From Tessaracoccus antarcticus (GTDB lineage: Bacteria > Actinomycetota > Actinomycetes > Propionibacteriales > Propionibacteriaceae), in the NCBI RefSeq assembly GCF_003688855.1, contig NZ_REFW01000001.1, positions 434,001 to 498,000 on the forward strand: a stretch of DNA of 64,000 nucleotides, in the 5' to 3' direction. Of this stretch, positions 18,498 through 27,653 are shown piece by piece. The notes under the pieces are model-generated. The model did no database searches, had not been told where the DNA came from, and worked only from the letters and a program-made list of their open reading frames with translations. The position numbers were made by a program, and so were the translations under genes. Within the stretch, counting starts at the first letter, position 1, and each line of letters opens with the position of its first letter.

Positions 18498-18563
18498 ATG
18501 TCCCAGAACGTCGAGAACGGGCCCAACAACCCCACCCAAGGCACCTGTGATTGGAAAGCATAA
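18498..18563 (+). CDS. Possible small ORF, 21 residues
   Basis: MSQNVENGPNNPTQGTCDWK(A) follows GGAAGGAACAG at good spacing. It may be a leader peptide or the stub of a decayed gene. I recognise no family; only the ribosome site supports it. Confidence 0.25.
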   Translation: MSQNVENGPNNPTQGTCDWKA

Positions 18564-18665
18564 TTGCTAGTCCAGAGCGAGCACCCTTCGTTCTTCAACC
18601 TTGGGACTGCTGCATGGATCTGTGACGACTTGACATGATCTCCTAGGCAAACGCAGCCTGCACGT

Positions 18666-18701
18666 AGCAGCGACACCCCGGTCTCGGGTGACGTCGCTGC
18701 T
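18666..18701. promoter_or_regulatory. Large inverted repeat before the methyltransferase gene
   Basis: AGCAGCGAC and GTCGCTGCT are perfect 9-base arms, with a nested CACCC/GGGTG pair inside. It ends 50 bases before the methyltransferase start. It could be an operator through which the system controls its own methyltransferase, or an attenuator. Confidence 0.5.
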
Positions 18702-18751
18702 GTGGGGAGGTGTAGTAGCCTGGCCTTTTCGGATTCCTGGAAGGTTGGCTG

Positions 18752-20155
18752 TTGATTCCCGTCATAGATGTCTTCGCTGGCCCAGGCGGTCTCAACGAAG
18801 GCTTCGCTTCCGTGGTCGTCGGGGACGAACCCCTGTTCAGAATCGCAGCATCCTTCGAGATGGAGTCCAACGCGGTCGAGACGCTCGTCTTGCGGTCCAC
18901 GGTTAGAGCCTTGTCCACTCAAAGTCAGCTGTATGAGCCTTACCGAGAGTTCTTGGATGGCGAGTTGTCGATGAGCGAGCTGCGAGGGACGTCTGACTTC
19001 AAGAAGGCCGAGGCCTTTGCCCGCGCTCACGTCAACCAGATCGAGCTGGGACGCGAGAACCGCGAGAAGGTCGCATCCCGCATTCATGCCGCTATCGATG
19101 GGCATTCGGATTGGGTCTTGGTGGGAGGGCCTCCGTGTCAGGCTTACTCACTCGTTGGGCGCTCGCGCCGAGCGCATGATCCCACCTTCGCTGCGGATCA
19201 CAAGCACTTCCTTTACAAGGAGTACTTGGACATCATCAAGCGGTTCGAGCCACCCGTCTTCGTAATGGAGAACGTAAAGGGACTCCTGTCCGCAAACCAT
19301 AATGGATCTGCGATGTTCGAACGCATAATGCGGGATCTTTCTGACGATGGGAAGTACCGCATCAGGAGCTTGGTCGTGGATGATGAGTCACCTGAGCCCG
19401 CTGATTTTGTCATTCGTGCCGAGAAGTACAACATTCCACAGCGGCGACACCGAATCATTCTCCTTGGCGTTCGTGACGGCTTCGGCACTGGCGTCTGGGG
19501 TCAGCTCAAGCCAGCTGCGGGAGAGGTCACCGTGGCGCAAGCTCTGGTTGGCTTGGGTAAGGTCCTCTCGGGCGTCTCACGAAATTCAGATCCATCAGCT
19601 TGGATCAAGGCCCAAAATGAGGCCTTCCATTTCTTGTCGGAGTCTTCAATTAGGAATGACTGCAAGGTGGACTCCAATCCGAAGCCAGATGAGAAGCTCG
19701 AGCGCTGGCTAACCCACAGGGAGGTCGGAATCACACTTCATGACCCCCGCTCCCATATGGCTTCAGACCTGACCCGTTATGCGTATCTCGCCGGACTCGC
19801 AGAGTTCGGCGAGCAACCGAAGGTCTTCGAGCTGCCGCCGAAGCTGAGACCGAACCATCGAAACATTGACGGGGCCAAGACGCCGTTCGTCGATAGGTTC
19901 AAGGTTCAGCGCTGGGACCGTCCCAGTAGCACCATCGCGTCCCACATCAGCAAGGACGGCCATTACTACATCCACCCTGATCCCCAACAGATGCGCAGCC
20001 TCACTGTTCGTGAAGCAGCTCGACTCCAGACCTTCCCTGACGACTACTACTTCTGCGGTCCAAGGACTGCGCAGTATCATCAAGTGGGCAACGCCGTCCC
20101 CCCTCTACTGGCACTCCAGATCGCTGAACAGGTGGCCAAGATTTTTGAGCGATGA
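18752..20155 (+). CDS. DNA (cytosine-5) methyltransferase
   Basis: 467 residues from a TTG start with GGAAGG before it; no ATG is available in the right place. C5-methyltransferase motifs appear in order: I DVFAGPGGLNEGF (residues 6-18), IV GGPPCQAYS with the catalytic Cys (about 128), VI FVMENVKGLL (about 170), VIII QRRHRIILLG (about 229) and X VGNAVPPLLA (about 445). The space between motifs I and IV is unusually long (about 110 residues). It heads a run of seven tightly packed genes and should protect host DNA from the associated nucleases. The recognition sequence is unknown. Confidence 0.93.
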   Translation: MIPVIDVFAGPGGLNEGFASVVVGDEPLFRIAASFEMESNAVETLVLRSTVRALSTQSQLYEPYREFLDGELSMSELRGTSDFKKAEAFARAHVNQIELGRENREKVASRIHAAIDGHSDWVLVGGPPCQAYSLVGRSRRAHDPTFAADHKHFLYKEYLDIIKRFEPPVFVMENVKGLLSANHNGSAMFERIMRDLSDDGKYRIRSLVVDDESPEPADFVIRAEKYNIPQRRHRIILLGVRDGFGTGVWGQLKPAAGEVTVAQALVGLGKVLSGVSRNSDPSAWIKAQNEAFHFLSESSIRNDCKVDSNPKPDEKLERWLTHREVGITLHDPRSHMASDLTRYAYLAGLAEFGEQPKVFELPPKLRPNHRNIDGAKTPFVDRFKVQRWDRPSSTIASHISKDGHYYIHPDPQQMRSLTVREAARLQTFPDDYYFCGPRTAQYHQVGNAVPPLLALQIAEQVAKIFER

Positions 20156-20597
20156 TGAGATTGTTGTTCCGCCTGATCCAGTGGTTCGGGCCAGGATGCA
20201 GCGTCAGCGAACTCGCGACACTTCGCCCGAAATGGCACTACGGCGAGTGCTGTTCGCCCAAGGCCTGCGGTTCCGCATCCAGTACCCGGCTCCCGGGAGA
20301 CCTCGGCGGTCCATTGATATTGCCTTTCCGAAGTGGAAACTCGCTGTCTTTGTGGACGGATGCTTCTGGCACGGGTGCCCCGAACACGGAGTGGCGCCAA
20401 AGAACAATGCAGAATGGTGGCGGGCGAAGCTGGCCAAGAACGTGAAGCGCGACGCGGACACCACCGAGGAACTGAGGAGCCAAGGTTGGAGAGTCATCCG
20501 GTTCTGGGAGCATGTGGATCCAACGGAGGCCGCTACCCAAGTCGGGTCCGTATTGGGTAATCTCAACACCGACCCTCCCAGAAGCCCGTTAGTCTGA
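20145..20597 (+). CDS. vsr: Very short patch repair endonuclease (Vsr)
   Basis: Vsr nicks DNA at T:G mismatches that arise when 5-methylcytosine deaminates, so it accompanies C5 methyltransferases. About 150 residues if it starts at TTG 20145, which overlaps the methyltransferase gene by 11 bases and gives the usual N-terminus before RARMQRQRTRDTSPEMALRR; GTG 20181 and ATG 20196 are alternatives. Key segments are IDIAFPKWKLAVFVDGCFWH, then GCPEHG with the zinc and catalytic residues, and NAEWWRAKLAKN. Confidence 0.9.
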   Translation: MSDDEIVVPPDPVVRARMQRQRTRDTSPEMALRRVLFAQGLRFRIQYPAPGRPRRSIDIAFPKWKLAVFVDGCFWHGCPEHGVAPKNNAEWWRAKLAKNVKRDADTTEELRSQGWRVIRFWEHVDPTEAATQVGSVLGNLNTDPPRSPLV

Positions 20598-20601
20598 GCG
20601 C

Positions 20602-23202
20602 GTGATGTTCGAGTTTGGCGAAGCTGCCCACAAGAAGTACCGCAAGTTGATCGTGGACGAGAGCATGGAATCCAAGGTTCCACTCAAGGAAGCGGCAGCG
20701 ACCTTGAAGAGCTACGGGTTGGATCGCTCCTTGATCGACTCCGTCTTGGACGACTTGCTGGCCGAGCAGGCCAAGCACCAGCACCTACTCTCAACAGTCC
20801 TGGATCCCCAGACCTTCGTTCCCTGGTACACCGGACCCAAGCCGGATGGTCAGTGGGCGCGATACTTCAGACGATTGCGGGAGGCGAAGGCGCCGAGCTT
20901 GGACAACCTGTCGGAGGAGACGACCACCATCACCAGTTTGTTGGCCAATCCGCTGACCGGTAAGGCCAAGCGCAAGGGTCTCGTGATGGGAAACGTACAA
21001 TCAGGTAAGACTCGTAACTATGCGGGGGTCATCGCCAAGGCAGCCGACGAGGGCTACAAGTTCGTCATCGTGCTCTCGGGAATCAACAACAACCTGAGAG
21101 AGCAGACCCAAGTTCGTCTGAACTCAGACTTGTTCGATGGGGCTGATTGGTACCCGTTGACCGACAAGGACGATGACTTCCGAGGCGTACTGAAACCGGG
21201 AACTCTGTTCACTGGCCAGAAGCTGCTGTGTGCCGTGGTCAAAAAGAATCCGACGCGCCTCCACTACTTGGTGAAGATGCTGAAGTCGATTCCCCTTGAG
21301 GTGCTCCAAAAGGCGCCGATCCTAATCGTGGACGACGAAGCAGATCAAGCCACTCCGAACTCCATGGCTGAGAAGGAGAAGATCTCCACGATCAACGAGT
21401 GGCTGCGCGGTCTGTGGGGAACTGTTGTGACTGGTACCTATTTGGCGTACACAGCAACACCTTTCGCCAACATTCTCATGGACCCCGACAATGAAAGCGA
21501 CCTCTTCCCCTCTGATTTTGTAACCACGATCCAGCCCGGGGAAGGTTACTTCGGTGCTGAGCGGGTATTCGGCGTTGCGGACACCGTCTCTGAGGGCTTG
21601 GAATTCGACGGACTCAACATGGTCAGGCGGATCCCAGCAGCTGAAGCCTCGTCCTTGAAACCTCCCAGCAATGCCGAAGACCGGGAGTTCTTTGACCCGG
21701 ATCTGCCAACCTCCCTGAAAGCAGCGTTCCAGTGGTTTGTATTGGCGACTGCCATCCGTCGCGCCCGGGGGCATATGGAGTCGCATTCGTCGATGCTGGT
21801 CCACACCACTCACTACACGGCACCGCATCGAACCATGAAGGCAAGGTTGGTCGCCTATGGCAGGGAACTCCTCAGCGGGTATGACACGACAACTCCCGGT
21901 TTGCTCAAGGCTGCTTGGGACGAGGAGGTGTTGAAGGTGGCATCCGAGGCCACAGAACCGCTGCCTGAGTGGGATAACGTCCAGAAGGAAGCAAAGAGTG
22001 TCCTAAAGGAACTCGAGGTCATCGTGGACAATGGGGAGTCTGCCGATCGGCTCAATTACGACCCGGAAGGCCCTGTTCAGACCGTCGTGGCGGTGGGTGG
22101 TGGAACCCTGTCGCGCGGACTCACACTGGAAGGGCTGGTTGTCTCCTACTTCACCAGGACATCGAACACCTACGACACGCTGCTTCAGATGGGCCGATGG
22201 TTTGGATATCGCCCCGGTTATGAGGATCTCCCTCGCGTCTGGGTCACAGCCGGTCTGGACACCGACTACGCGTACTTGGCTCGCGTGGAGAAGGACCTCC
22301 GCGACGAAATTGCATCGGTCCAAGGGACCGAGTACACGCCACGCCAGATCGGGGTCAGGGTGCGGGCGCATCCAGGCCGGCTGGAGATCACATCGAAAAA
22401 CAAGATGTTCAGTGCTGAAATCGTTCAGCTGGGTCTGAGTGGAACGTCGGCGCAGACTTTCCTCCTGGATGGCCGACCTTCGACGATCGAGTCGAATATC
22501 GAAGCCGCCAACGTACTCGTGAAGGGCCTGCGTTTTTCGTCGCTGGCAAGCAACGAAGCCCGTCTTATTGCCAAGTGCGTCGACGGCGAACGCGTGTCTG
22601 CCTTCATCCGATCATTTCGCGCCCACGAAGACCAGAGGTGGCTCACCGATACGGTCCGACGGGAAGCAACCGTGGAATGGATCGAGAAGTGGGCCCGAGG
22701 TGACGTCTGGAACATCGTGCTCGTGGGCAACAGCACGGGGGGAAAGGAGCCAGCGGAAACTCTTAAGCTCGGGCCGCACGAGCTGGTATGTTTCCAGCGC
22801 ACACCCATGAAAAACAGCACTGAGGCCAAGGTCGACCTCAAGGCCCTGACGTCGCAGCCAGACCGACTTGCGGACATCGACTCAGCACTTTACGAGGGCA
22901 CGCAGGCTGAAACGGAAGAGGGCCGTCGTCGTATCCGGCGAAAGCATGGCGATGGCAGGGGACTGATCCTGCTCTACCCATTGGGCTCCCAAGCCAAGGC
23001 GTCCAGCGACTCAGACTCCCGCATCAATATGCCAATCGACCGGCCCATGCTGGGCTTCGCGGTCGTTTTCCCCCACGTAAACGACGTTGAGAAGGACCAA
23101 GGGACCTTCGTGTCAGTCAAACGCACTTGGGATGTCCCACTCACCGTCGAAGGAGACGAAGAAATTGTGGAAGATGAAGCCGAGGAGCAGGGGGAGGAAT
23201 GA
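20602..23202 (+). CDS. Z1-domain superfamily II helicase-like protein
   Basis: 866 residues. Helicase motifs: Walker A MGNVQSGKT (about 129-137), Walker B IVDDEAD (about 242), YTATPFAN (about 282), GGGTLSRGLTLEG (about 500) and an arginine-finger motif QMGRWFGYR (about 528). The Z1 family is known from restriction-modification neighbourhoods, where it is thought to translocate on DNA and deliver nuclease. It lies 4 bases after vsr and overlaps the nuclease gene by 4 bases, so it is part of one operon. The acidic end (EEIVEDEAEEQGEE) is unusual for a DNA-binding protein. Confidence 0.88.
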   Translation: MMFEFGEAAHKKYRKLIVDESMESKVPLKEAAATLKSYGLDRSLIDSVLDDLLAEQAKHQHLLSTVLDPQTFVPWYTGPKPDGQWARYFRRLREAKAPSLDNLSEETTTITSLLANPLTGKAKRKGLVMGNVQSGKTRNYAGVIAKAADEGYKFVIVLSGINNNLREQTQVRLNSDLFDGADWYPLTDKDDDFRGVLKPGTLFTGQKLLCAVVKKNPTRLHYLVKMLKSIPLEVLQKAPILIVDDEADQATPNSMAEKEKISTINEWLRGLWGTVVTGTYLAYTATPFANILMDPDNESDLFPSDFVTTIQPGEGYFGAERVFGVADTVSEGLEFDGLNMVRRIPAAEASSLKPPSNAEDREFFDPDLPTSLKAAFQWFVLATAIRRARGHMESHSSMLVHTTHYTAPHRTMKARLVAYGRELLSGYDTTTPGLLKAAWDEEVLKVASEATEPLPEWDNVQKEAKSVLKELEVIVDNGESADRLNYDPEGPVQTVVAVGGGTLSRGLTLEGLVVSYFTRTSNTYDTLLQMGRWFGYRPGYEDLPRVWVTAGLDTDYAYLARVEKDLRDEIASVQGTEYTPRQIGVRVRAHPGRLEITSKNKMFSAEIVQLGLSGTSAQTFLLDGRPSTIESNIEAANVLVKGLRFSSLASNEARLIAKCVDGERVSAFIRSFRAHEDQRWLTDTVRREATVEWIEKWARGDVWNIVLVGNSTGGKEPAETLKLGPHELVCFQRTPMKNSTEAKVDLKALTSQPDRLADIDSALYEGTQAETEEGRRRIRRKHGDGRGLILLYPLGSQAKASSDSDSRINMPIDRPMLGFAVVFPHVNDVEKDQGTFVSVKRTWDVPLTVEGDEEIVEDEAEEQGEE

Positions 23203-24176
23203 CCAACTCAAGCGAACAGTTCGGTCTGCTGTTGGCGGACCTTTGGGGGCGAGGTGGCGAATCTAATCTGATCCTTCGCGACGTGGAATCTGGTGCGCCG
23301 AAGGCATCGAGACTGCTCTTGGGGGTCAATGCGCAAGGCCAGCGCCACGTGCTTGCCCCCATCCCTGCGGACTTCGCCTTCAAGGCCGAGCAGGGAGAGT
23401 CCATTGAGCTGACCGAATGGAGTCACCCAACCACTGGTGTTCGATACCTCGACTTGATCTGTCATGACGAACTCCTGTCCCAACCTTTCGAGCAGTTGAC
23501 GGACTCCATCGTCGACAGGGTCGCAAACCGCGAGTCACCGCACATTGCGATCCAAGAGGCAATCAAGGACATGCAGAAGCTCCTCAAGCCAGGCCGGGTA
23601 CTCGCCGAAAATCTTGCGCGCGGCATCTTTGGGGAACTTGTCGTGCTCTCATGGTTGGCCCAGCGGAATGCGCACTACGCGGTGGATGCTTGGCATGGAC
23701 CAGATCCACACGTGCATGACTTCTCGACAGCCAAGGGAGATCTGGAGGTGAAATCGTCCGGCAACGACTCGCGTTCCGTGACGATCTCAAGTCTGTCCCA
23801 ACTGGACGAAGTGGCCGAAACGCCTCTTGTACTCATCCGGTTGCACGTGCAATCAGCTCCTCAAGGGAAAAACCTGGAGGAAATGATTAACGGGCTCGTG
23901 GCTTTGGGCTGCAATCATGCAGACTTGGTTAACAAGTTGGAGGGTGAGGGCTTCCGCCTCGGGATCGACTCGGATGAACATCGATTCATCGCCCCGATCG
24001 AAGCCTTGGCATGGCGTGTCGGATCAACCTTCCCCGGACTGCGCCGCGGCGATCTCCCAATAGATCGAGGTGAGGCAATCACTCAAATCAAGTACACATT
24101 GAACCTACTGTCGGCGCCGGGGGCGATGACTGCATTCGAACTGCAGGCCTACATGGACGGGATGATGTCGGCATGA
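23199..24176 (+). CDS. PD-(D/E)XK motif protein (DUF4420-like), probable nuclease
   Basis: 325 residues. The restriction-endonuclease-fold core is visible as Glu in GIFGELVVLSW (about 144), Asp in HVHDFSTAKG (about 172) and the E-x-K of DLEVKSSGND (about 181-185). These families occur with Z1 helicases. It is translationally coupled on both sides by 4-base overlaps. Likely the DNA-cutting subunit of the system. Confidence 0.8.
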   Translation: MTNSSEQFGLLLADLWGRGGESNLILRDVESGAPKASRLLLGVNAQGQRHVLAPIPADFAFKAEQGESIELTEWSHPTTGVRYLDLICHDELLSQPFEQLTDSIVDRVANRESPHIAIQEAIKDMQKLLKPGRVLAENLARGIFGELVVLSWLAQRNAHYAVDAWHGPDPHVHDFSTAKGDLEVKSSGNDSRSVTISSLSQLDEVAETPLVLIRLHVQSAPQGKNLEEMINGLVALGCNHADLVNKLEGEGFRLGIDSDEHRFIAPIEALAWRVGSTFPGLRRGDLPIDRGEAITQIKYTLNLLSAPGAMTAFELQAYMDGMMSA

Positions 24177-26008
24177 TCGGGATGCCCGATTTGGAGTGGT
24201 TTGCCAAGCCCTTCGGACCCGGCGACACCGATGGGACAGGTCAACAGCGGTCGTTGGGGCAACCAAGTTTCGCGCCTCGCGACATCCTCATCCGGGAGAT
24301 GGCACAAAACAGTTGGGACGCTCGTCTCAGGGGCGGAGTAATTCCGGAGTTTGAGATGCGGTTGCGGACACTGGGTATGCCCGAATGCGACGTTCTCAAA
24401 TGGAACGTCTTGAGGGGATGTTCGGAGAACCTCGGGCTCGCAAAGGCTTTAGAAGCAGACTCCCTCACGGCGATTGAGATCGTCGATCGCGGCACCAAGG
24501 GACTTGGCGGTCCCACGCGCAATGACCTGGACTTCGGCGATGGCATACCTAAGGATTACGCCGACTTCGTCCTGACTTTGGGAGCACCCCCAGATGCGCC
24601 CGGCGGTGGTACCTACGGCTATGGAAAGACGACGGCTTACTCTGCCAGTTCCTGCTACACGATTATCATTTGGTCGCGATGGAAGAACGCGCTGACAGGA
24701 TTCTACGAAGAAAGATTCATTGGTTCAGCGATGGGCCCAAGGTTCGTTGTGGACGGTCGGCTCTACACCGGCCGGCAGTGGTGGGGTCACGTGGTCTCCG
24801 ATGGTCACGGCGGACAGCGAATCGAGCCGGCGACCGGCGAGAATGCAACCCGACTTGGGCAGGCCCTGTTCGAGCGACACTTCGCTGAGTTCGAAACCGG
24901 AACATCTCTTCTGATTCTCGACCCCAAGCCCGACCGACTCAATGGCGACAACCCCGGAGAATCAGCCGTTAGCATGTGGGGTAGAGCAGTGCTGCAGCAC
25001 TTATGGCCAAAACTTGCGAAGGACCAAGAGCAGGATCGACGTATGACCGTCAACCTTTTCGACCACGGTTCACGCGTGCCAATCTGCAATCAGGACCGCC
25101 CTTCGGACATCCTGGAAGCGGGGCAACAGTGCCTGACTGCTATCCGAGAGGTCCAGTCGGGTCAGCAGAACGAGAACCCGCTCGTATCGGTGCGGGAGAT
25201 CCGAAGTCTTCGGCCCAAGGAACTGATGGGTCATCTGGCACTGACCCGCGTCGGCCCAGTGGGTGTAGACGATCCGCTGGCAGCAATGGCAGACACCGTC
25301 ACCTACATGCGCCACTCCGCCGAGTTGGTCGTCACTACCGAGGCGTTCGGGGACGAACCACATGCATTCAGCCATTGGGTCGGCGTGTTTAAACCGGTAG
25401 AGGAGTTGGACGATCTGTTCGCCCAGTCCGAACCCCCGGCCCACGACGCGTGGAACTTCAAGTCAATGCAGGACGAGAGAGCAAGCGGTACGGTCCGACG
25501 AGCCCTGATCAAAATCAAGGGGGCGATGTCGGACTACCTGAAGCCCGTCGTGGTGGACGTCTCCGGCGAAGGTGCGAAGTCCACGGGGGCGCTGTCCGTC
25601 GCGCTGGCTGGGCTTACGGGTTCCGCCGACGGGACCGTGCCAGTTGGGGCCAAGCATGCCGTCGGCGGCGGCCGTGCGACGAAGTCCGAATCACCCAAAG
25701 TGCACGTCGCCGGCGAACCGAAGCGCTACTTTGTTGACTCTCAACCAGGTCGGCAGTTTGTAGAACTCCCATTGCGGATTGACGGCGTTGGTCCAGTGCT
25801 CGTCTCAGCCACGAAGCTCGCCATCGCGGTTGAGGGATCATCCTTGGCTGGGGGGGATGACGTGCGCTTGGAAGGCTGGTCAACTGCGGGGGGGACCCTG
25901 ATTCAGGATCCACAAGTGAGAGTGGACGGCGGTTACATTGATGTGGTGTTCAGTCATCCCCTCGGCATTGCAATTGATGTCGACTTCAAGGCGGTGGCGG
26001 ACAAGTGA
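24173..26008 (+). CDS. GHKL ATPase of the paraMORC type
   Basis: 611 residues. The N-terminal GHKL (gyrase-Hsp90-histidine kinase-MutL) nucleotide-binding fold shows motif I REMAQNSWDAR (about 41-51, with the Mg-binding Asn), motif II VDRGTKGLGG (about 103) and a Gly-rich lid GGGTYGYGKTTAY (about 144). The C-terminal half resembles no catalytic domain I know. Prokaryotic MORC and paraMORC ATPases have been described in restriction-modification operons with Z1 helicases, Vsr and nucleases. By analogy with MutL it may act as an ATP-driven clamp that couples recognition to cleavage. Confidence 0.8.
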   Translation: MIGMPDLEWFAKPFGPGDTDGTGQQRSLGQPSFAPRDILIREMAQNSWDARLRGGVIPEFEMRLRTLGMPECDVLKWNVLRGCSENLGLAKALEADSLTAIEIVDRGTKGLGGPTRNDLDFGDGIPKDYADFVLTLGAPPDAPGGGTYGYGKTTAYSASSCYTIIIWSRWKNALTGFYEERFIGSAMGPRFVVDGRLYTGRQWWGHVVSDGHGGQRIEPATGENATRLGQALFERHFAEFETGTSLLILDPKPDRLNGDNPGESAVSMWGRAVLQHLWPKLAKDQEQDRRMTVNLFDHGSRVPICNQDRPSDILEAGQQCLTAIREVQSGQQNENPLVSVREIRSLRPKELMGHLALTRVGPVGVDDPLAAMADTVTYMRHSAELVVTTEAFGDEPHAFSHWVGVFKPVEELDDLFAQSEPPAHDAWNFKSMQDERASGTVRRALIKIKGAMSDYLKPVVVDVSGEGAKSTGALSVALAGLTGSADGTVPVGAKHAVGGGRATKSESPKVHVAGEPKRYFVDSQPGRQFVELPLRIDGVGPVLVSATKLAIAVEGSSLAGGDDVRLEGWSTAGGTLIQDPQVRVDGGYIDVVFSHPLGIAIDVDFKAVADK

Positions 26009-26877
26009 GACTCATGCCGTTCCGCACAGCGAATCCGGGGTCTGTTTCCGTCGGCGAGCCGCGGCTTCACGTCCAAGGCGAAGTGTTCGGTCCGGGTGAC
26101 CCGGTGAGCTTGTGGGACTACATGGCTGAAGTTCGGATCACCTCGGAGATCCGCGTGGATGAAGCGGCCTTGCTGGCCTCGACCGGGTTGAACCGGCTGG
26201 AATCACTGGCCGCTACCTTGCAGGTTGACTGCGTCCACACAGGTTTCCGACGCGTGGAGCGGAAGATCCTGCGGCCCGGCAGTCCCACCACGGTAGGTGT
26301 AGAAGTGCCCGCACATACTGTTGCATTCGAGCTAGAGGTGCGCGGTGGTTTGACGTTGGCAGAAGAACTCCCAACCAACGCCGATGCCATTGCGTATCGC
26401 AGAGGAAGCCGTGTCTTCTGGGAACAGAAACGGACGCGATTCGAGTTGGAGGGCCAGGGCGGCGGTTTTCCTGTCGAAGCGTTCGACTTCCAAGCGGCGG
26501 GGCTTCCCGCGACTGCAGCTTGGAAGCTGAACTTCAGTGCGGATGACTTGGAAAAACCCTTCATGGCAGCCGTTCGTCTGTTGGTCAATACCAGTCATCC
26601 ACGCAGCGCGGAGATCCTGTCCGGAGACTCAGGACTTATTCAATCAGTGGTATTTCACGACGTATTGGAAGAACTGTTGGTCACCGTCGCGGACGGGGAC
26701 TTGGCCACTCAAAGCAATTTTGAAGAAGGAACTGTGGGCGGAGTGTTGAACGACCTCACCCATACCTATCTCGGCCATGGCCTGCATGAATCTGTCCAAA
26801 GCCTCCGCAACAACCGCTCGCTGGCTTTGACCCGACTGCAGGATGTCACCGGTTTCCTGCAGGGGAAGGCATCGTGA
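26005..26877 (+). CDS. Unknown subunit of the Z1-paraMORC system
   Basis: 290 residues from a GTG start overlapping the ATPase gene by 4 bases. No catalytic motif is seen. The middle part (about 60-180) looks beta-rich; the end (LHESVQSLRNNRSLALTRLQ) is probably helical. Its fixed place between the ATPase and the last gene, with overlaps on both sides, suggests a structural or recognition subunit. Confidence 0.7.
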   Translation: MRLMPFRTANPGSVSVGEPRLHVQGEVFGPGDPVSLWDYMAEVRITSEIRVDEAALLASTGLNRLESLAATLQVDCVHTGFRRVERKILRPGSPTTVGVEVPAHTVAFELEVRGGLTLAEELPTNADAIAYRRGSRVFWEQKRTRFELEGQGGGFPVEAFDFQAAGLPATAAWKLNFSADDLEKPFMAAVRLLVNTSHPRSAEILSGDSGLIQSVVFHDVLEELLVTVADGDLATQSNFEEGTVGGVLNDLTHTYLGHGLHESVQSLRNNRSLALTRLQDVTGFLQGKAS

Positions 26878-27653
26878 GGGTTCTTATTCCACGCTTGAAC
26901 GCTGCTCAGGCTGCGGAGCGATTTGGGGAGATCGAAGCGCTCTTGCGTGGGGGGGCTTCCCCAGCTCAATTGGTGAGCGCGGAGCTGGGTGGAGCTGTGC
27001 CGAACGCGACTGGGGGGAAGGCCCCGACGCTGCACGACGTGACACGTTGGCGCGCGGGCGTCACCGGCCGCATGCAAGACATTCCCGCGAGCACTCAGTC
27101 GGACCAAGCCTTGTATTCCAAGGAACTGGGGAGAGCGATTGACGATGTCATCGATCCCAGCCGCAGCGATGCAGGTCATGATGGCACCTGGAGCTACTTA
27201 ACCCTCATGCTGTTTCCTGACCTCGTCGTCAAGCGTTGGGGTCCGAGCGCTGACGGGAAGCTCTCGGTGGACCGATGGATCGGTGCACAACTTGGCCGGG
27301 ACCGGAACTATCTCAAGCTCAGTTGGCGAAACTGGGACATCTTGGGTGAAGTCATGGACGAGGCAGACCCGCCCTTGGGTGAAGACGAGTTCTTGTCGCT
27401 GTTGGAACGCACCGCGCTGGCCCGAAACCCTCGAATCATCAGGGTTGCGGCCAAGGAAGTCATCCGGCTGGACGCGGAACACGGCATGGGACGCAGTTTC
27501 TTCGCCCGTGAGTTGCTGAAGCGCGTCACGTTCCAGACGGGCCCGCTAGTGCTTGACCTTTTGGAAAATAATGAGCTTGCCGCGTTGGTCTCGGAGCAGG
27601 CCAAAGCCACAATCGCCGCCTTCACCAAGCCCCGCCGCTCGATGTTGAGTTGA
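26874..27653 (+). CDS. Unknown last gene of the Z1-paraMORC operon (DUF6339-like)
   Basis: 259 residues from a GTG overlapping the previous stop codon (GTGA). The N-terminus MRVLIPRLNAAQA and the Trp-rich middle (DGTWSYLTLMLFPDLVVKRW, then KLSWRNWDILGE) resemble small proteins often found beside Z1 systems; I think of DUF6339 but cannot confirm it. No nuclease motif is visible. The operon ends here. Confidence 0.65.
   Translation: MRVLIPRLNAAQAAERFGEIEALLRGGASPAQLVSAELGGAVPNATGGKAPTLHDVTRWRAGVTGRMQDIPASTQSDQALYSKELGRAIDDVIDPSRSDAGHDGTWSYLTLMLFPDLVVKRWGPSADGKLSVDRWIGAQLGRDRNYLKLSWRNWDILGEVMDEADPPLGEDEFLSLLERTALARNPRIIRVAAKEVIRLDAEHGMGRSFFARELLKRVTFQTGPLVLDLLENNELAALVSEQAKATIAAFTKPRRSMLS

Larger units (their letters stand above)
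18443..18751 (+). other. Gap between integrase and methyltransferase operon
   Basis: 309 bases. It holds a possible 21-codon ORF (18498-18563) with a GGAAGGAA ribosome site and a strong hairpin at 18666-18701. The promoter of the restriction operon must lie here. Nothing else is recognised. Confidence 0.5.
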
